From assembly GCA_006384855.1 (NCBI GenBank), contig VCJN01000664.1, positions 1 to 64,000 on the forward strand: DNA of 64,000 nucleotides, read 5' to 3'. Below are positions 22,771-34,618 of this stretch, piece by piece. The notes under the pieces are model-generated. The model worked only from the letters and a program-made list of their open reading frames with translations, did not search any database and was not told the origin of the DNA. The translations under genes were made by a program, and so were the position numbers. This stretch comes from Tetraselmis striata. Taxonomy: Eukaryota; Chlorophyta; Chlorodendrophyceae; Chlorodendrales; Chlorodendraceae. Positions within the stretch are counted from its first letter, which is position 1. Each line of letters starts with the position of its first letter.

Positions 22771-22797
22771 AGCGGCCCGCTTTTACGCGGCTTGCAG
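22771..22797 (+). repeat. Short LINE-tail-like hairpin
   Basis: GGCCCGCTTTTACGCGGCTTG resembles the hairpin tail of the neighbouring LINE ends, but less perfectly. Low-confidence fragment. Confidence 0.3.
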
Positions 22798-22914
22798 ATT
22801 TAATCTGTTTTACAAAATAATACGTCTCTTTTGAAAAATAAATTACTGACAAATCTAACGCTAAAAGCATTATTACCCGGAAACAATAGTATTACAAGAT
22901 CAACACTACTGTAC

Positions 22915-22955
22915 AAGCCGGCTAAAAGCGGCCCGCATCCCGCACGGCCGCACCA
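22915..22955 (-). repeat. LINE 3'-tail fragment
   Basis: The sense strand reads GTGCGGGATGCGGGCCGC and TTTTAGCCGGCTTG, that is, the VRDAGRF-stop ending of the LINE family. It is a third or fourth copy, in opposite orientation to the one at 22.65 kb. Confidence 0.5.
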
Positions 22956-23112
22956 CGCTCAACCCAAGAGGTAGGGGCACCTCCACAAATCCCCGGCGCG
23001 AAGCGCCGCTTAGTACAGGTACTGGCAGGAGATAAATATCAAAAAGCGCGCGTATAGCGACTATACCCGTCGTTTAATATAGTTTCTATCAGCAGCAGGC
23101 CAGGGGTAGATC

Positions 23113-23230
23113 GCCTGCCCAGGGCTTTCCGTACAGGTAATTGGCGGAGAGCTGCCAAAACGGCCGTCAAAGACGCTGCAATAAGGGTTTCACTGCCGCT
23201 GCCCGGCCGGGGGCGGGAAAAAGCAAGGTT
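23113..23230 (+). repeat. SINE-like repeat, copy 3 (3' half)
   Basis: Starts at GCCCAGGGCTTTCCGTA and runs through CGTCAAAGACGCTGCAA to a GGGGGCGGGAAAAAGCAAG end. The 5' half is missing. Confidence 0.6.
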
Positions 23231-24265
23231 CGTCAGTGGGCTCGTCGTGCGTATATGCTGATATGCTGTAATTACTCGTACCCGTACGGCGTGTACCTGA
23301 TGTAGTGCGCCAAGCTGCTGGTATCTGTAATACGTATGTAAGAGTTATTGCTACGAGTACTTTAGCGTGCGTCGCGCGCCCTGATTATGATATGAGGCGC
23401 TGCGACGCGCCGCGCGATTTGCGGCGGCGACGCCGCCGACGACGACGTCGGCGACGACGGCGGCGGCGGTGTGCCGATGCCGACACCGCCGCTCGCAGCA
23501 CCAAGTCGCGCCACCAGTGTTAAAGACCGCAGTGAGCACAAGTCGCGACCAGTGCCTATTCTCCGTGCATAGCTGTACGCACCGAGAGCGGCTCGACACT
23601 TCAAAACTGATACGTGTGTGCAGGGCCTGGCAGATTACGACCGAGCAGTAGCGAGTAGCGCGCCGGGAGACTGCCAAGCGACTCACATACATACTCGTCC
23701 ACCGTCTCGCGTGTCCATTCGCCAGCGCTGCAGGTGTGTTCCAACCCAACCAGGGCAGGGCTGCTGCTGCTGCTGCCATCCCTGATCTCGTCTCCTTTGA
23801 ACTTTACGATGCAAACAGTCAGCTTTGCAGCTGCCGGAGACCGGCGTCATCGCGTGCCAGATGGGCAGATGGCCAATGTAGCAGTCCTTACCAGTGGGCT
23901 GAGCGGAAAGGCTTGCACACCATGGCACTTCCGGCGAAATTCCCGACTGGACAGCTATTAGTTCCGGCGGAAACAACTCCCGAAAACTGCCTGAACTCCC
24001 GTCTGACTTCCGGCTGAATTCAGCCGAATTCCGGCTTGGCCATCAGGGGAATGGTGGCCACTGCGCGGCACTTGTGCTTGTCTGGGCGGTTTGGTCTTCA
24101 GCCCGGGATCCGGGCTGAGTTCAGGCTTGATACCTAGGAATTTCGGTCCTTCCGCATAATTCCGCTTGATTCCACTGAATTACGTTCCGTCTTAACTTAT
24201 GACCTCCCAGGGCCTGGTTCTTACCCCCTCCCTCTCCCCCCGCACGTTTCTCAACACGCACTGCC
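23231..24265. other. Upstream region of DPH5, no other gene recognised
   Basis: Contains a GCC/GAC trinucleotide-rich patch at 23415-23480. Between 23926 and 24180 there is a cluster of TTCCGGC and GAATTC-like words (for example ACTTCCGGCGAAATTCC, TTCCGGCTGAATTCAGCC). The cluster could be regulatory or a decayed repeat. No TATA box is evident near the DPH5 start. Confidence 0.4.
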
Positions 24266-26782
24266 ATGGCGGCAGGAATGGTGCTGTACATCATAGGCCT
24301 GGGACTGTACGACGAAAAGGATATTACCGTGAGGTGAGTTGGCGCCCCCATCCCGCGGCTGCACTCCCCCGGGGCCAGAAAACGGGAGTGCTGTTTGCCG
24401 TAGGTATTGAAGTGGCCGCTTGAAAGCCGCGCAAGGGTTACAGCGATGTTCCCCGTGCCTGCGGTTCGGACCAGGGGGCTGGAGGCAGTCAAGACATGCG
24501 CGCGCGTGTATATCGAGGCCTACACCTCCATCCTGATGGTGCCCCCGGAGAAGCTGGTGAGGGACGCACAAACCCCGCCCGCGCCCCCCTCCATGCGCAT
24601 GCCGGCCGGCACCCCCTTCACTTGCCGCGCGCCCCTGCTCGCATGCTCACGTTTGCCGAGCTGAGCGAGTACATGCAGGGCATCAGCGCGCAGCAGCAAC
24701 CGCATGGCCGCACCCCACTGGCCGGCAACCTCTGCGGCACTTCCTCAGCGAGCTCGTGGCATTGGGGATGGGTAGCTGCGAGGCTGCGCGAGGCTGAGAG
24801 TAGAGCGGGCGGAGGTTGACCGCAACGGCTGGGCGCGCTGCAGGCTGAGTTCTACGGCAAGGAGGTTGTTGTGGCAGACAGAGAGATGGTGGAGTCGGTA
24901 CGCCGCGGCGCAGCGTCGCATCACTCCTGCAGAACCAACTCCCCCCCCCCCCCCCCCCCCTTTGCGCCCCCTTTATCAATAAGCAGCCATCCCCGTCCCC
25001 GAAACCCTACCTTGTAGCACTCACTGCACGCCTACCTCATGTCTCTGCCATCAGCGTGCCGGCTGCGTGATCAGCGCATCACATATGATGGTGCTGAACA
25101 TCTGCACCCCGCGCGGTGGCCTGGCATCCCTCCCCCCCCCCGCCCCCCCCCCCCCCCCCAGCAAGCGGAGACAATCCTGCACAACGCGCAGGAGGAGAAC
25201 GTCGCCTTCCTGGTGGTGGGGGATCCCTTTGGGTGCGCGCGCATCGCTTCCTGGCCGCCTGCGTCCCGCTCTGCCTCCTGCGCTAAGCCGGGGCCGACGT
25301 CCCGCTGACACGTGCCTGATTGCATGCGCCCAGGGCGACGACCCATTCCGACATCGAGTTGCGCGCCAGGCAGGCGGGCATCAAGGTGACTTGCCGCACG
25401 GCAATCGACCCCCCCCTCCCCCCCCGGGGCCGCCATGCCCATGGGTCACAGCGCCACAGCGTCCGGCCGCCATCGCTCGGCATACGCCCCATGCGGATGC
25501 GTGCATTGCTAGCGCTGACCACCGCCACACACACGCGCACACACCGGACCGCGCTTTTCAGGTGGAGATCATCCACAACGCCTCCGTCATGAACGCCATC
25601 GGCGCGTGCGGGCTGCAGCTGTACCGCTACGGGGAGGCCGTCTCCGTGGTCTTTTTCACGGACACGTGGCGCCCCGACAGCTTTTACGACAAAATCGCGC
25701 AGAACCGGAAGATGGTGCCTCCCCCCCCCCCCCCCCCACCCTCGCCCTCTCCCCATCGACACCAGCACATCAGCATCCGCAGGACACGCGGATAACGTGA
25801 CCGCCTCACCGGCAGCCAGAGAGCCGCTTATCCAGCGTCACCGAGAGTTGCGTGCCCCTGTGCCCCGGCCCCCGGCTCTGACACACCGTCCGCCCTGGAC
25901 CGTCCTACCGGGCGACTCCCCGCCGGCCCCCTGGCCCTGCCCAGGGCTTGCACACCCTGTGCTTGCTGGACATCAAGGTGAAAGAGCCCAACCTGGAGCA
26001 GCTGTGCCGCGGCCGGACGGTCTACGAGCCGCCGCGGTACATGTCAGTCAACACGGTGCGGTGCCCCCCCCCCCCTCCCCCCCCTCCCCGTGCCTTTGCC
26101 CCCACCCAATTGACCTTGATCACAACGCGCTAGCCTACCGCTCTCCACCGCTCAGACCGAGTTGCTCTTAGGGCATGCTATCTCTGACCACTTTCGTAAA
26201 CACAGAGTGTAATCACAGCTCCGACTACCGGCCATCCTCCTGTGTGTCCTAGCCCCTCCTTCATCCAGTGGGCCATAGCTAGGACAGCAGCGCCCCCCCT
26301 GCTGTCCCAACCGAGTCAGTGCTGTCCCATCCAGAGCTCAGCAGGCAAGCTTAGGCAGCCAGGGGCGTCCCGCTTGCTGCTACTGAGCCCCCTCCCCCCA
26401 GCCTTCTCCTAAGCTGTGGCGGCCTCAATCTCGTGCAGCAAGGATCCGCCGTGACCGGCGCCGCTGTGTCTTCTCTCTCCGGCAGGCCGTGGAGCAGCTG
26501 CTCGAGCTCGAGGAAACACGGAAAGAGCAGGCTTACGACGCGACGACGATGGCGGTGGGCCTTGCGCGGCTGGGCGCCCCGGACCAAACCATCGTCGCGG
26601 CGCCTCTCAAGGGTGCGACCCGCATGGCTGCTCCCTGCCACCCCCCCATGCCCGGTGCTGCTCTGCTGTGCCCAGCTGCTGCCCCCCCCCCCCCCCCCTT
26701 CCCCTGCCAACACATGGTGCATCTCCCTGGCCGGGCAGCTGATGCATGCTCGGAAAGCAATGCCCACTGGTGCTGACGTGAG

Positions 26783-26869
<87 letters not shown>

Positions 26870-26980
26870 GAAGATCTTCTCGACGTGGACTTTGGGCCTC
26901 CGCTGCACAGCCTCATCATCCCCGGGACCATGCAGGACTCGGAGCTGGAGTCCCTGCAGGCGCACGCGCGATCGACCTGA
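24266..26980 (+). CDS. DPH5: Diphthine synthase (diphthamide biosynthesis methyltransferase), nine exons
   Basis: Exons 24266-24333, 24475-24556, 24844-24897, 25162-25232, 25334-25385, 25562-25714, 25945-26055, 26486-26612 and 26874-26980 join in frame to 274 aa, about the usual length. The enzyme uses SAM to methylate the modified histidine of eEF2 during diphthamide synthesis in the cytosol. Diagnostic words are [14 protein letters not shown] at the N-terminus, [10 protein letters not shown], the SAM-site [48 protein letters not shown] and [14 protein letters not shown] near the end. Introns 3, 5, 6, 7 and 8 hold C tracts. Intron 6 begins GTGCCT plus about 16 C and intron 7 begins GTGCGGTGC plus C. 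Intron 7 also carries a 225-bp dispersed repeat, and intron 8 ends in a long TG microsatellite. The gene looks whole. Confidence 0.95.
26175..26400 (-). repeat. Dispersed repeat, copy 2, inside DPH5 intron 7
   Basis: Inverted relative to the copy at 6975-7206; the 29-bp core at about 26279-26307 is identical. The insertion lies wholly within an intron, so the reading frame is untouched. Confidence 0.7.
26786..26869 (+). repeat. TG dinucleotide microsatellite
   Basis: About 40 TG units with two C interruptions, placed directly before the acceptor of DPH5 exon 9 where a pyrimidine tract would be expected. Confidence 0.9.
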
Positions 26981-29166
26981 GCTGGCGCCCGTGCACCTTG
27001 CCCCCGCCCGATGTGTGGCGCTGTACGAGTGGAGCCATTCATCCCGGGGGTTCGGGCCCCCTGTTCACGGGAGGGAGAGTGTGGCGATGCCACAGCAGCG
27101 CCTGGGCATGCCGCACAGGAGTTCGGTCTGTTCCGTGGCCTTACTTGCTTGTTTGGAAGGCGGGGCGCGCACACGAAGGAGGACGGCCGGTAGCTGCATC
27201 TGTAATCCCTGGGGTTCCCACAGCGGTTGGATCAAGCAGGTTCTAAAAGCAACTCGGCTTCAGCGGCGGAGAGCAGCAAGTCAGCACATCCCAATTCAGT
27301 TCATGGCCTTATTCAATTGATGTCAAGGCCTAATCTAATAATTGTGGGGGGGGGGGGGGGGGGGGGGGCAATTCAGTTTCAATTTCATGGCCTTATTTAT
27401 GTTATTTGGGGAGGTGTTTTGGGGGAGGGGGAGTAGCAATTGATAGCTGTATCCTCCAGTGCCCCCGACACCTCTTGCTCTGCAGCATGGACAGCAATGA
27501 CTGAGCTGAGGTATATATAAAGGCCCGCTAGAGTACCGAGTGCGGTGTTGGATGCACGTTGTCCTAATCACCAGCCATCTCTATTGCGCTGTGTGCGCAC
27601 AGCACGCCTCCCGCTGTTTTGGTTCCGATCGTGCAAGCATCCGGCAAGCACGAGGTTCCGAGAGAGCAGCCAGCAGTTGCGGAACTGGCGGCAAATGTAG
27701 CCACGCATGATGCTATATTTGTAGTGAGAAGTACTCGTGTCAAAGAGGGAAACCGTATTTTTCAGGGCATTTATCCCACTTGGACAAGGTTACACGTCAC
27801 CGCGGCGTACGCGTGCTCGCCTACGGGCTGTGCACTCGGCCGTGGAAGAGCTCGTCGTTAACTAGATCGGCGGCACTCGAAGCAGCGAGGGCACGCTTCC
27901 GGAAGCCCCGAAGCGCGCGCAAGTCTTCGGCGCTGGCCAGGAGCTGGTGCTTCTTCGGCCCGAGAAGCAGGTCGGCGAGGTAGTGAAGCCACAGCGCATT
28001 CGTCGCGGGGTAGGCGCCCGCCCACTGGCGTCGGCAGACCTGTGCGAAACGACAGCGGGCCGCTCGTTAGCTGGCGCTGGTTCGAGTGAGTGCGATGAGC
28101 GACGAGTCGACGCCCGCCTCGAACAATCGTGATATGCTTGCCGCACGGCAGCGTGATATTGGATATAGTGATATAGTCCTTTTGTAGTCGTGGCAACCTC
28201 AGGTTTACGGCGTAAACGTGCTCAAGCAGCATATCGTAACTATCGCCAGATGTGCCTGTCAGCGAGCGACAGCGCGTTAGACGCATCCCTTTTCCGAGAC
28301 AGCGTGGCAGTCGGAATAGCCCCCAGGTTGAGAAGCGCGGCGCACCTTGCGCATCCGGCGGTAGGTCTCTGCTTGGCAGTCTGCCTTCGGCCCCTGCGTC
28401 CATCCGTCACGCGAGCGCTCCTTAGTTTGGCTTGCGTGCCAGGGCGCGGATGTCGTGCACACCCAACGGCATCTATCTTGGCATCGATTTCCGGTCGTTG
28501 CAAGTTGCGGTTGTGTAGTTGTGCCGATACATCGGATGCGCTGTGCCGCTTGGAGGTTCTGGTAGTTTGGTGGTCGACAGTGCCAGTCGCCGCTATTGTT
28601 ACGTTACCGCCGGTGCGGTATCGTGTTGGTCAACACCTTCCATGCGCGGAGGCACCTTACCGATGGGGGTCGTCCGTGCTTGATGTGAGCTACCCGTCGC
28701 GCAGAAGCGCACTCCCACTACGTCGAAGTCGAGTTCAACCGCGATGTCGTCGTGACGGGACGTTTTAAACAGCGGATGCACGCACTGGCCACAGGCTGCG
28801 CTGAGCCAGGCACGCCGCCGCCGCTGGGCGTGTACCTGGCTATGCTGGGTGTAAATATAACATCTATATATATGACTATACGTGACATATACACGGGGGG
28901 GGGGGGGGTTAATGACAGGGAGCTGTCTTCTAGTTGAATTCCACTACATATTTCCAAGGTGGTACTTGTATGGATGATTGATGATTGGCTGTTCTGTTGC
29001 TATTGTCACTGTTGCTATTGATTTTCGGGAGGTGGCACAACAAATTGCGATGACCTGCCTCTCCCCCCCCCCCCCCCCCCCCCTCACAAACAAACACACA
29101 CACATCACACCCACCCACCCTCCGTATCTGCCTTGTCAGCACCACCAGCCACCGCCGCCACCCTAC
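26981..29166. other. Intergenic stretch between two convergent genes
   Basis: DPH5 and haspin converge on this ~2.2-kb gap. It has G runs at 27345-27368 and 28897-28909, a C run at 29066-29083, and TTTCAATT-like repeats near 27290-27400. A plus-strand TATA motif at about 27511 has no recognisable gene behind it. The frames between 27.85 and 28.77 kb on both strands are long but show no family I know; a decayed transposon is possible. The missing last haspin exon should lie here but was not found. Confidence 0.4.
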
Positions 29167-29719
29167 CTGGAACAGCTCGGGGTCGCTCTCCAGGTCGCAG
29201 AACGCGAGCTCGCCGTCGCTCGTGATGAGGCGGCTGAGAGTGAAGTCGATGAGGACCACCTGAGCGTGGGAAGAAACACATGCGGTACGTAAGGATCACT
29301 CCGTAGCCCAAAAGCAGCGGCAGCCACCTCGGAAGGGGGGGGGGGGGGGGGGGGAGGGCGCGTACCTCCACGCCAGAGGTGTCCAGCGATAGAGCATTAG
29401 AGTTGTACGTGCAGGAAGCGGACGCCTGGTCGCTCCTGCGCAGCAGGATGTTCCCTGATGGTGCACAGCCACGGCGGTGCTGCGTCAGGCTGGGGCAGAT
29501 AATCCGCTCGCCGGCGCACGAGGTGGTGCAAGCGGGCAAACCAGTGGGCGCCAGCGGGCCGCCGTCGCACCCCAGTGGAGGTCCCGGTGCTCAAATTGGC
29601 ACGCCTTCTCCGCCACGGCCAGCGTCAGGGTGACCTATTTCCCACCAGAGCAAAGGGGGATGCGGGTACAGTGTTCAGCTGACGGCCGCAGCAAGGGGGA
29701 AGGGGGGGAAGGGAGGAAT

Positions 29720-29753
<34 letters not shown>

Positions 29754-32700
29754 GCTGCCAGGGCTTATCTATTCACCCCCCCTGGCAGGACTACACGCGC
29801 ATACCATATCTATGTTTCATCTACACATACATGTATAAATATTTACATACATGCATATATTAGACATATATCATATTATATTATACATGTATTGTAAGTA
29901 TATGCATATATTATATATGTATGTATAAATATCAACATATAAATATTATATAAACAAATGAATAAACATATGGATAGAGGGGGGGGGGGGGGGGGGGGGG
30001 GGTTTACCTGGTGGAGCACGCTGATGGCCTCCCGCGCCGACTCCAGCTCGAAGTGCTCCAGGTCCACTCCGCCTTCCGCGAAGGACAGCACGATGAACAG
30101 CTGCGGCGCGGCGGCGGTCCCGCAACAGCGACAGCAGGGGGGGGGGGGGGGGGGGGCTGAGGGCTGCGCCGGTTGACGGGCCAGCAGCTGATGGCTGATC
30201 GCCATGATGCAGCTGAGCCGGTGCGAAATGCGCTGATTTCGTATCGCATCTAAGAGAACCGCAGTGTCATCAGTGTACCGCGCATCTATCAAACCCCCCA
30301 AAACAACGATACGGAAAAGGATCCGCCAGATGCAGTGCAACAACCTCCTAGGGCTATCGAGTAGCCCCAAAAACGGATGAATCTTTATGCAGCAATGAGT
30401 CGGGAGATCCGAGAGGTTTTCCTGACATATTTTGAGGTGGATGCAGCTTCTCTCTCTCTCCGTGTGAGGAGGAGGAGGGAGGAGGGAGAGGGGGGGGGGG
30501 GGGGTCAAAACAAAATACATACTCGTATAGTAATCCCCGAGGTATGACCCCCCCCCCCCCCCCCCCCCCCCCCAACCTGTTCACCCCATCTCTTGATATC
30601 GATCACGCGTGGCTTGGCCGTCTACCGGTTTCGGGGGTCGCGGGGATGCCCTTGTGCCGCCTGCAGCTTCATGCAAGGAAGCTTACTGCCTGTCCCTGTC
30701 CCTGTCCCTGTCCCTCTCCAGCAAATGCAAAGTGGCGGGTACGGTACTCATCACCAGGGCAGCTCTCCGGTGTTTGGCGGGCGGCTGGGTGACTAGGCGA
30801 CCATCGCTGAAGGCAAAAGGGAACAGTGAGGGGAGGTAAGGCGGGGGGGGGGGGGGGGGGGGGGGGGGGTCCAACCTGGCTGTCGTCAAAGCAGTCCACT
30901 GGGTCGTTCTCGCTCCCGTGCTCCTTGTCCCAGCGGTGCCACTCCGCCTGCAGCACGGAGGAGTACCGGCCGCGGCACACGCCCGCCCCGTAGAACTGCA
31001 CAAAGCCCATGGTGGCGTGCTCCCGCTCGGCGCCGCCCGCCGTCGCCGCGGGGTCGCGCAGCGCGCTGAGGGTGTGCGCAATCTTGACCTCCGCGAGCAC
31101 CTCGTCCGCCTGCTTCTGCGAGGCGCCGTTCACCAGCATCTCGCCCTCGATCGGCATGATCTTGAAGACGGAGCCGCCGCAGCGGTACGCCTCGCCCAGC
31201 ATACCCTCGCCCACCTTGGTGAGCCCGAGGGACACGTCTCCGAAGGATGCGAGCAGCGCGTCCATGTCCGGCAGCGAGTCCTCCGCCTGCTGACAGAACC
31301 CGATGAGCTGCTGCAGGGGAGAGGCTGCGCTGCCAGCCGCCGGGGACGCCTGCGGTGGCGCTCCGGCGGGGCTCTCTTGCACGAGGGGGCTCGGCTCTGC
31401 GGGCAGCTCGGCGCCGCCGGCCGCCGGGGACGCGCCGTCTCCCGGGCTGCCGCCAGCGTCGAGCGGGTGCGCGGCCTGCTCCCCGCCCGGCTGAACAGCT
31501 GCAGCGGCAGCCGGCTGCACGGCGGCGGAAAACGGCGTGAAGCTCAGCACCTGGCCGCAGCCTGCGCCGGTGCGCGGGCCTCCGCGGGCGGCGGCTGCGG
31601 CGGCGGTCTTCGGGCAGCTGTGCGCGTCCAGCTGCGCCACCCCCAAGGCATGCGCGGGAACCAGCACCGAGCGGCGCCGCCACTGCTGGGGGTGCTGGCT
31701 CCCGGGGTGGCTGCCGGTCGTGGGCGGCGGCATCATCGCGCTTGCGTGCGCCTTGTCCGCGCCCGCCCGCACAGGCACGGATCCCATCGGCGCGGTGTGA
31801 TGCCCGACCGGCGGGGCGGGGCGCCTGGAGGCCGGGGCGCTCGTGCCTGGCATGCGGCACGGTGGGCTGGAGGATGCGGCCTGCGTGGACGGCGGGTCTC
31901 CCAGCTCTGCGCCAAACACCGGCGGCTGCGGCGAAGCGAACGCCGCGGGTGTGGTCCCCTGCCGCGTGGCGCAGAGGGCGCGCACACCACCACCGCCATC
32001 AGTGCCTGGCGCCCTACCTGTGTGGATGCAGTGCTCAGCGGTGAATGAGCGCCGCTGCTCCCGGGAGGGGCAAGCAAAGGAGTGGCCTAAGCGGTGGGGG
32101 GCGTCAGCGGCGGTGGGGGCCATCGGGGAGCATGGCCCGCAAGGGATCGTGCGCTGTTGGACAAGCCGGCATTGCCCCTCATGCAGGAGGAGAGGTCAAG
32201 GGGTCCGCCAGTGCATGCCCTCGCCCACCTTGAGCTCCTTGCCGACAGTGTACGGCGAGTTTCTGAACTGAGCCCCGTCCTTGGGCGGGCTCTCCTCCAC
32301 AAGCACCTCGCTGTCGACGTCCTTGAAGTACTCCCGCATCGCCGACATGTGCGCCTCAAATTGGACGTCTCGCTCAGCCTGGATGCGGGTGCAACGAGGG
32401 GAGGTCACGCCGGGGTGTGTGCGCATGCAGCCAGGTGGGCGGTGCGGGATGACGGTGCCACGAGTGCCGCAGAGCAGCAGCCCTCCATCAGCAGCACTCC
32501 AGCCATTGCCTGCAGAGCGCAAAGGGCGCCGCTCACCGCCGCAGCCTTCCGCTTCCGGCCCGCTGGTCTCGCCTTGGCGGACCTCTGCGCCTGGGACTGC
32601 GGGGACAGCATGCCGGCCTCCTCCTCCGCCTCTTCATAATCCTCGCCCGGCTCCTCCTCGAACTCCCACCCGGGGCTGTCGGCCTCAAGACCGAGGAGCT

Positions 32701-33283
32701 TCCCTCTGGACGGCGCAACGTTCTCCGTGTCCATCTTGACCGGGAGGGATACGCGCAAGCGCAGGCTTAGTGGCACACCCGTGACTCCATGCTGCGGTCC
32801 CAGGCAGCCACACACCCACACCCACACGCACTGCTGGCAGCAGGTGGATGCTGAGGTATTGTGCACCTTGCGTAGGGTAGTCAAGCAGTATGAAGGCGCT
32901 GAGGTGCAGTGCGAGGGGGGGGATGCGGCGCTCACCCCCTCCAGCAGGTGGGCGCTGGGCATGCTGCCGCGCGCGCCTCCCGGCTTGACGGACACGCGCG
33001 AGCTCCCGTACCGCAGCGTCCGCCCCACCCAGCTCCCGCGCGCCGGGGGGCGCTTCATGGCTCGGCTGCTGTGAGCTGGGCTCAGCGTCTCCAGCGCGGA
33101 GCGGGCCTGGTTCCATGACCAGGGGGTTTTGAACAGGGCGCTCCAGCGGGAGGCATTCACGCCGTACTCCGGGGCTGCGGCGTCGTCCGCCGGGCTGCGC
33201 GCAGGCGGGGCAGTCCCTGGCGGGTCTCCGGGTTCCTGCCGCAGGGAGCATTTGCGCGGTGGTGCGGGTGAGTTGCTGCACAT
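29167..33283 (-). CDS. Haspin-type serine/threonine kinase, C-terminal exon not found
   Basis: Nine in-frame exons (minus): 33283-32936, 32734-32537, 32378-32229, 32086-32018, 31958-30876, 30100-30008, 29634-29571, 29454-29366, 29259-29167, about 729 aa so far. Haspin phosphorylates histone H3 Thr3 in mitosis, in the nucleus. The N-terminal half is low-complexity (P/A/G-rich). The kinase domain starts near residue 495: Gly-loop KVGEGMLGEAY, ATP lysine in SVFKIMPIEGEMLVNG, FAEGGVDLEHFE in exon 6, catalytic FEHRDLHWGNILL across exons 7-8, and IDFTLSRL in exon 9, where DFT stands for the DFG motif as is typical of haspin. The sequence reaches DPELFQ and a GTAGGG donor. The usual final block, with a DYQ--VYR-like motif, is not recognisable downstream, so the locus is truncated or its last exon is displaced or missed. 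G runs mark the introns after exons 5, 6, 7 and 8. Confidence 0.9.
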
Positions 33284-33330
33284 GCAAAAGCTGCCTGGGT
33301 GTGATGGACGTCTAAAGCGTGTGTGCGTGG

Positions 33331-33345
33331 ACTAATTATAGACTC
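33331..33345 (-). promoter_or_regulatory. TATA-like element upstream of haspin
   Basis: On the minus strand GTCTATAATTAGT lies about 50 nt before the proposed haspin ATG at 33283. The spacing fits a short leader; no other evidence. Confidence 0.35.
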
Positions 33346-33419
33346 CTCTAAAGAAAAAAACTTTACATGGCCATGTTATTAGGCCACTAGCCACAATTAC
33401 ACTTCAAGGCTGCCCTGTC

Positions 33420-34275
33420 GTGGTTGCCTGCTTTGACGAGGAAAAGCGCAGCAAGCAGACAGCTCGCACAGCATGCCGGTAGAAGCAGGGGCATGGGGGG
33501 GGGGGGTCACCGACGCGAGCTTGCGAGTCTTTCTGGAGAAGACGTTGACAACCGCGGCGCCACTCGCTGGGGCGTCGCTGCGCGGCGGGCGTCCCATGCT
33601 GGGGAGTCTTCCGGTTAACTACGGCGCGTTTCGGGGATGCGCTACGCGCCGGCCGAGGGTCCTCGGGGTGTGAGGGAGTGGAACCCAGACGCGGCGTGCG
33701 CGAGGAGTTGATGCCGGCCGATCGTGTCGCCTCGCTACCGCAGCCGTCGGCTCAGTAGGCCCCCGGCGGCGCAGCGCGTGGGAACGCGCGGAGAGCAGAC
33801 GGTTGGCGTTTCGTAATTTCCACCCAGCTGCCGGGCTGCTGGCTGCCAGGTGAAGGCGCTGCTACGGACGGGCGGGACGGCGACGCCGGTTATGTCGTCG
33901 GAGGTTTGGGTTGACCTGCTGGCCGCCACTTGCGCGCTCCGCCGCCCAGCGAGGCGTCCCTCTTTCTGACGAGGAAGGGAGGCAGCGCACGAGAAAGCTT
34001 TCGACACACTCGACACCGTCCTGAGTAAACAGGGGAAGACTGGACAGCGGCCAGGCCTCTTGGGGCACGCGGCCGTAGCGTGGCTGCGTACTGTCCCTCT
34101 GCTAGGGGTACGGGTGGCCGCTGGCCGCAGCTGCTTGGCAGTCGCTCGCGTAGTTGGGTTTGCTGCGCAGCCAGCTGCCTGCTGCTGCGTGGTTCGAAAT
34201 TTCAAAATAAAAGGATTAATCCTTACCCATATGCGCTGCGCTGCCTGGCGCGGCTTTATTATTTAGATGCTCGTA
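33420..34275 (+). pseudogene. LINE reverse-transcriptase remnant
   Basis: At 33981-34180 one frame reads EKAFDTLDTVLSKQG and later AVAWLRTVPLLGVRVAAG. This resembles the KAFD-to-WL region of LINE reverse transcriptases (motif A and what follows). An earlier frame (33473-33672) has RVFLEKTLTTAAP. Stops and frame changes separate the pieces and motif C is not visible. A weak, partial match. Confidence 0.35.
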
Positions 34276-34389
34276 GCCCATGCCGAACGGGTACCACGGA
34301 CTAATGTTGTCCGAGTATTTCCAGATAGCGAATAATCCAATTTTAGAGAGCAGAAATAATTTTATTTTTATTGTTGATACCCGGTCGAC

Positions 34390-34618
34390 ATGCGTTTATT
34401 ATATTGTAAAACACATTTATATTGATAGGTCGCGATAGTCGCTAGCGTCGTCCACATGTCATATAGTCGCTATGCATATCGATCCGCCGGAGGTATATAT
34501 GTACAGGTAGGTAGCGACTACGTGTACCATGCGGCCACAATATATATTCATATGAGCTAACGGCTAAAATGTGTACTCGCTATATAGTCGCTATACATAT
34601 ATAGTCGCTATTTGATGC
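34390..34618. repeat. AT-rich stretch with TAGTCGCTAT words
   Basis: TAGTCGCTA-like words recur about six times among TATA-rich sequence. No gene. Confidence 0.5.

Noticed and set aside
26786-26980. Apparent Cys-Val repeat protein at the TG microsatellite
   Set aside because: A translated TG repeat within DPH5 intron 8, not a gene.
27858-28768. Long frames on both strands at 27.86-28.77 kb
   Set aside because: Neither shows a recognisable domain or good splice context; considered as the missing haspin exon or a transposase and not supported for either.
30918-32048. A 376-codon plus-strand frame opposite haspin exon 5
   Set aside because: The opposite strand encodes a clear haspin kinase; the plus frame is a GC-driven shadow.
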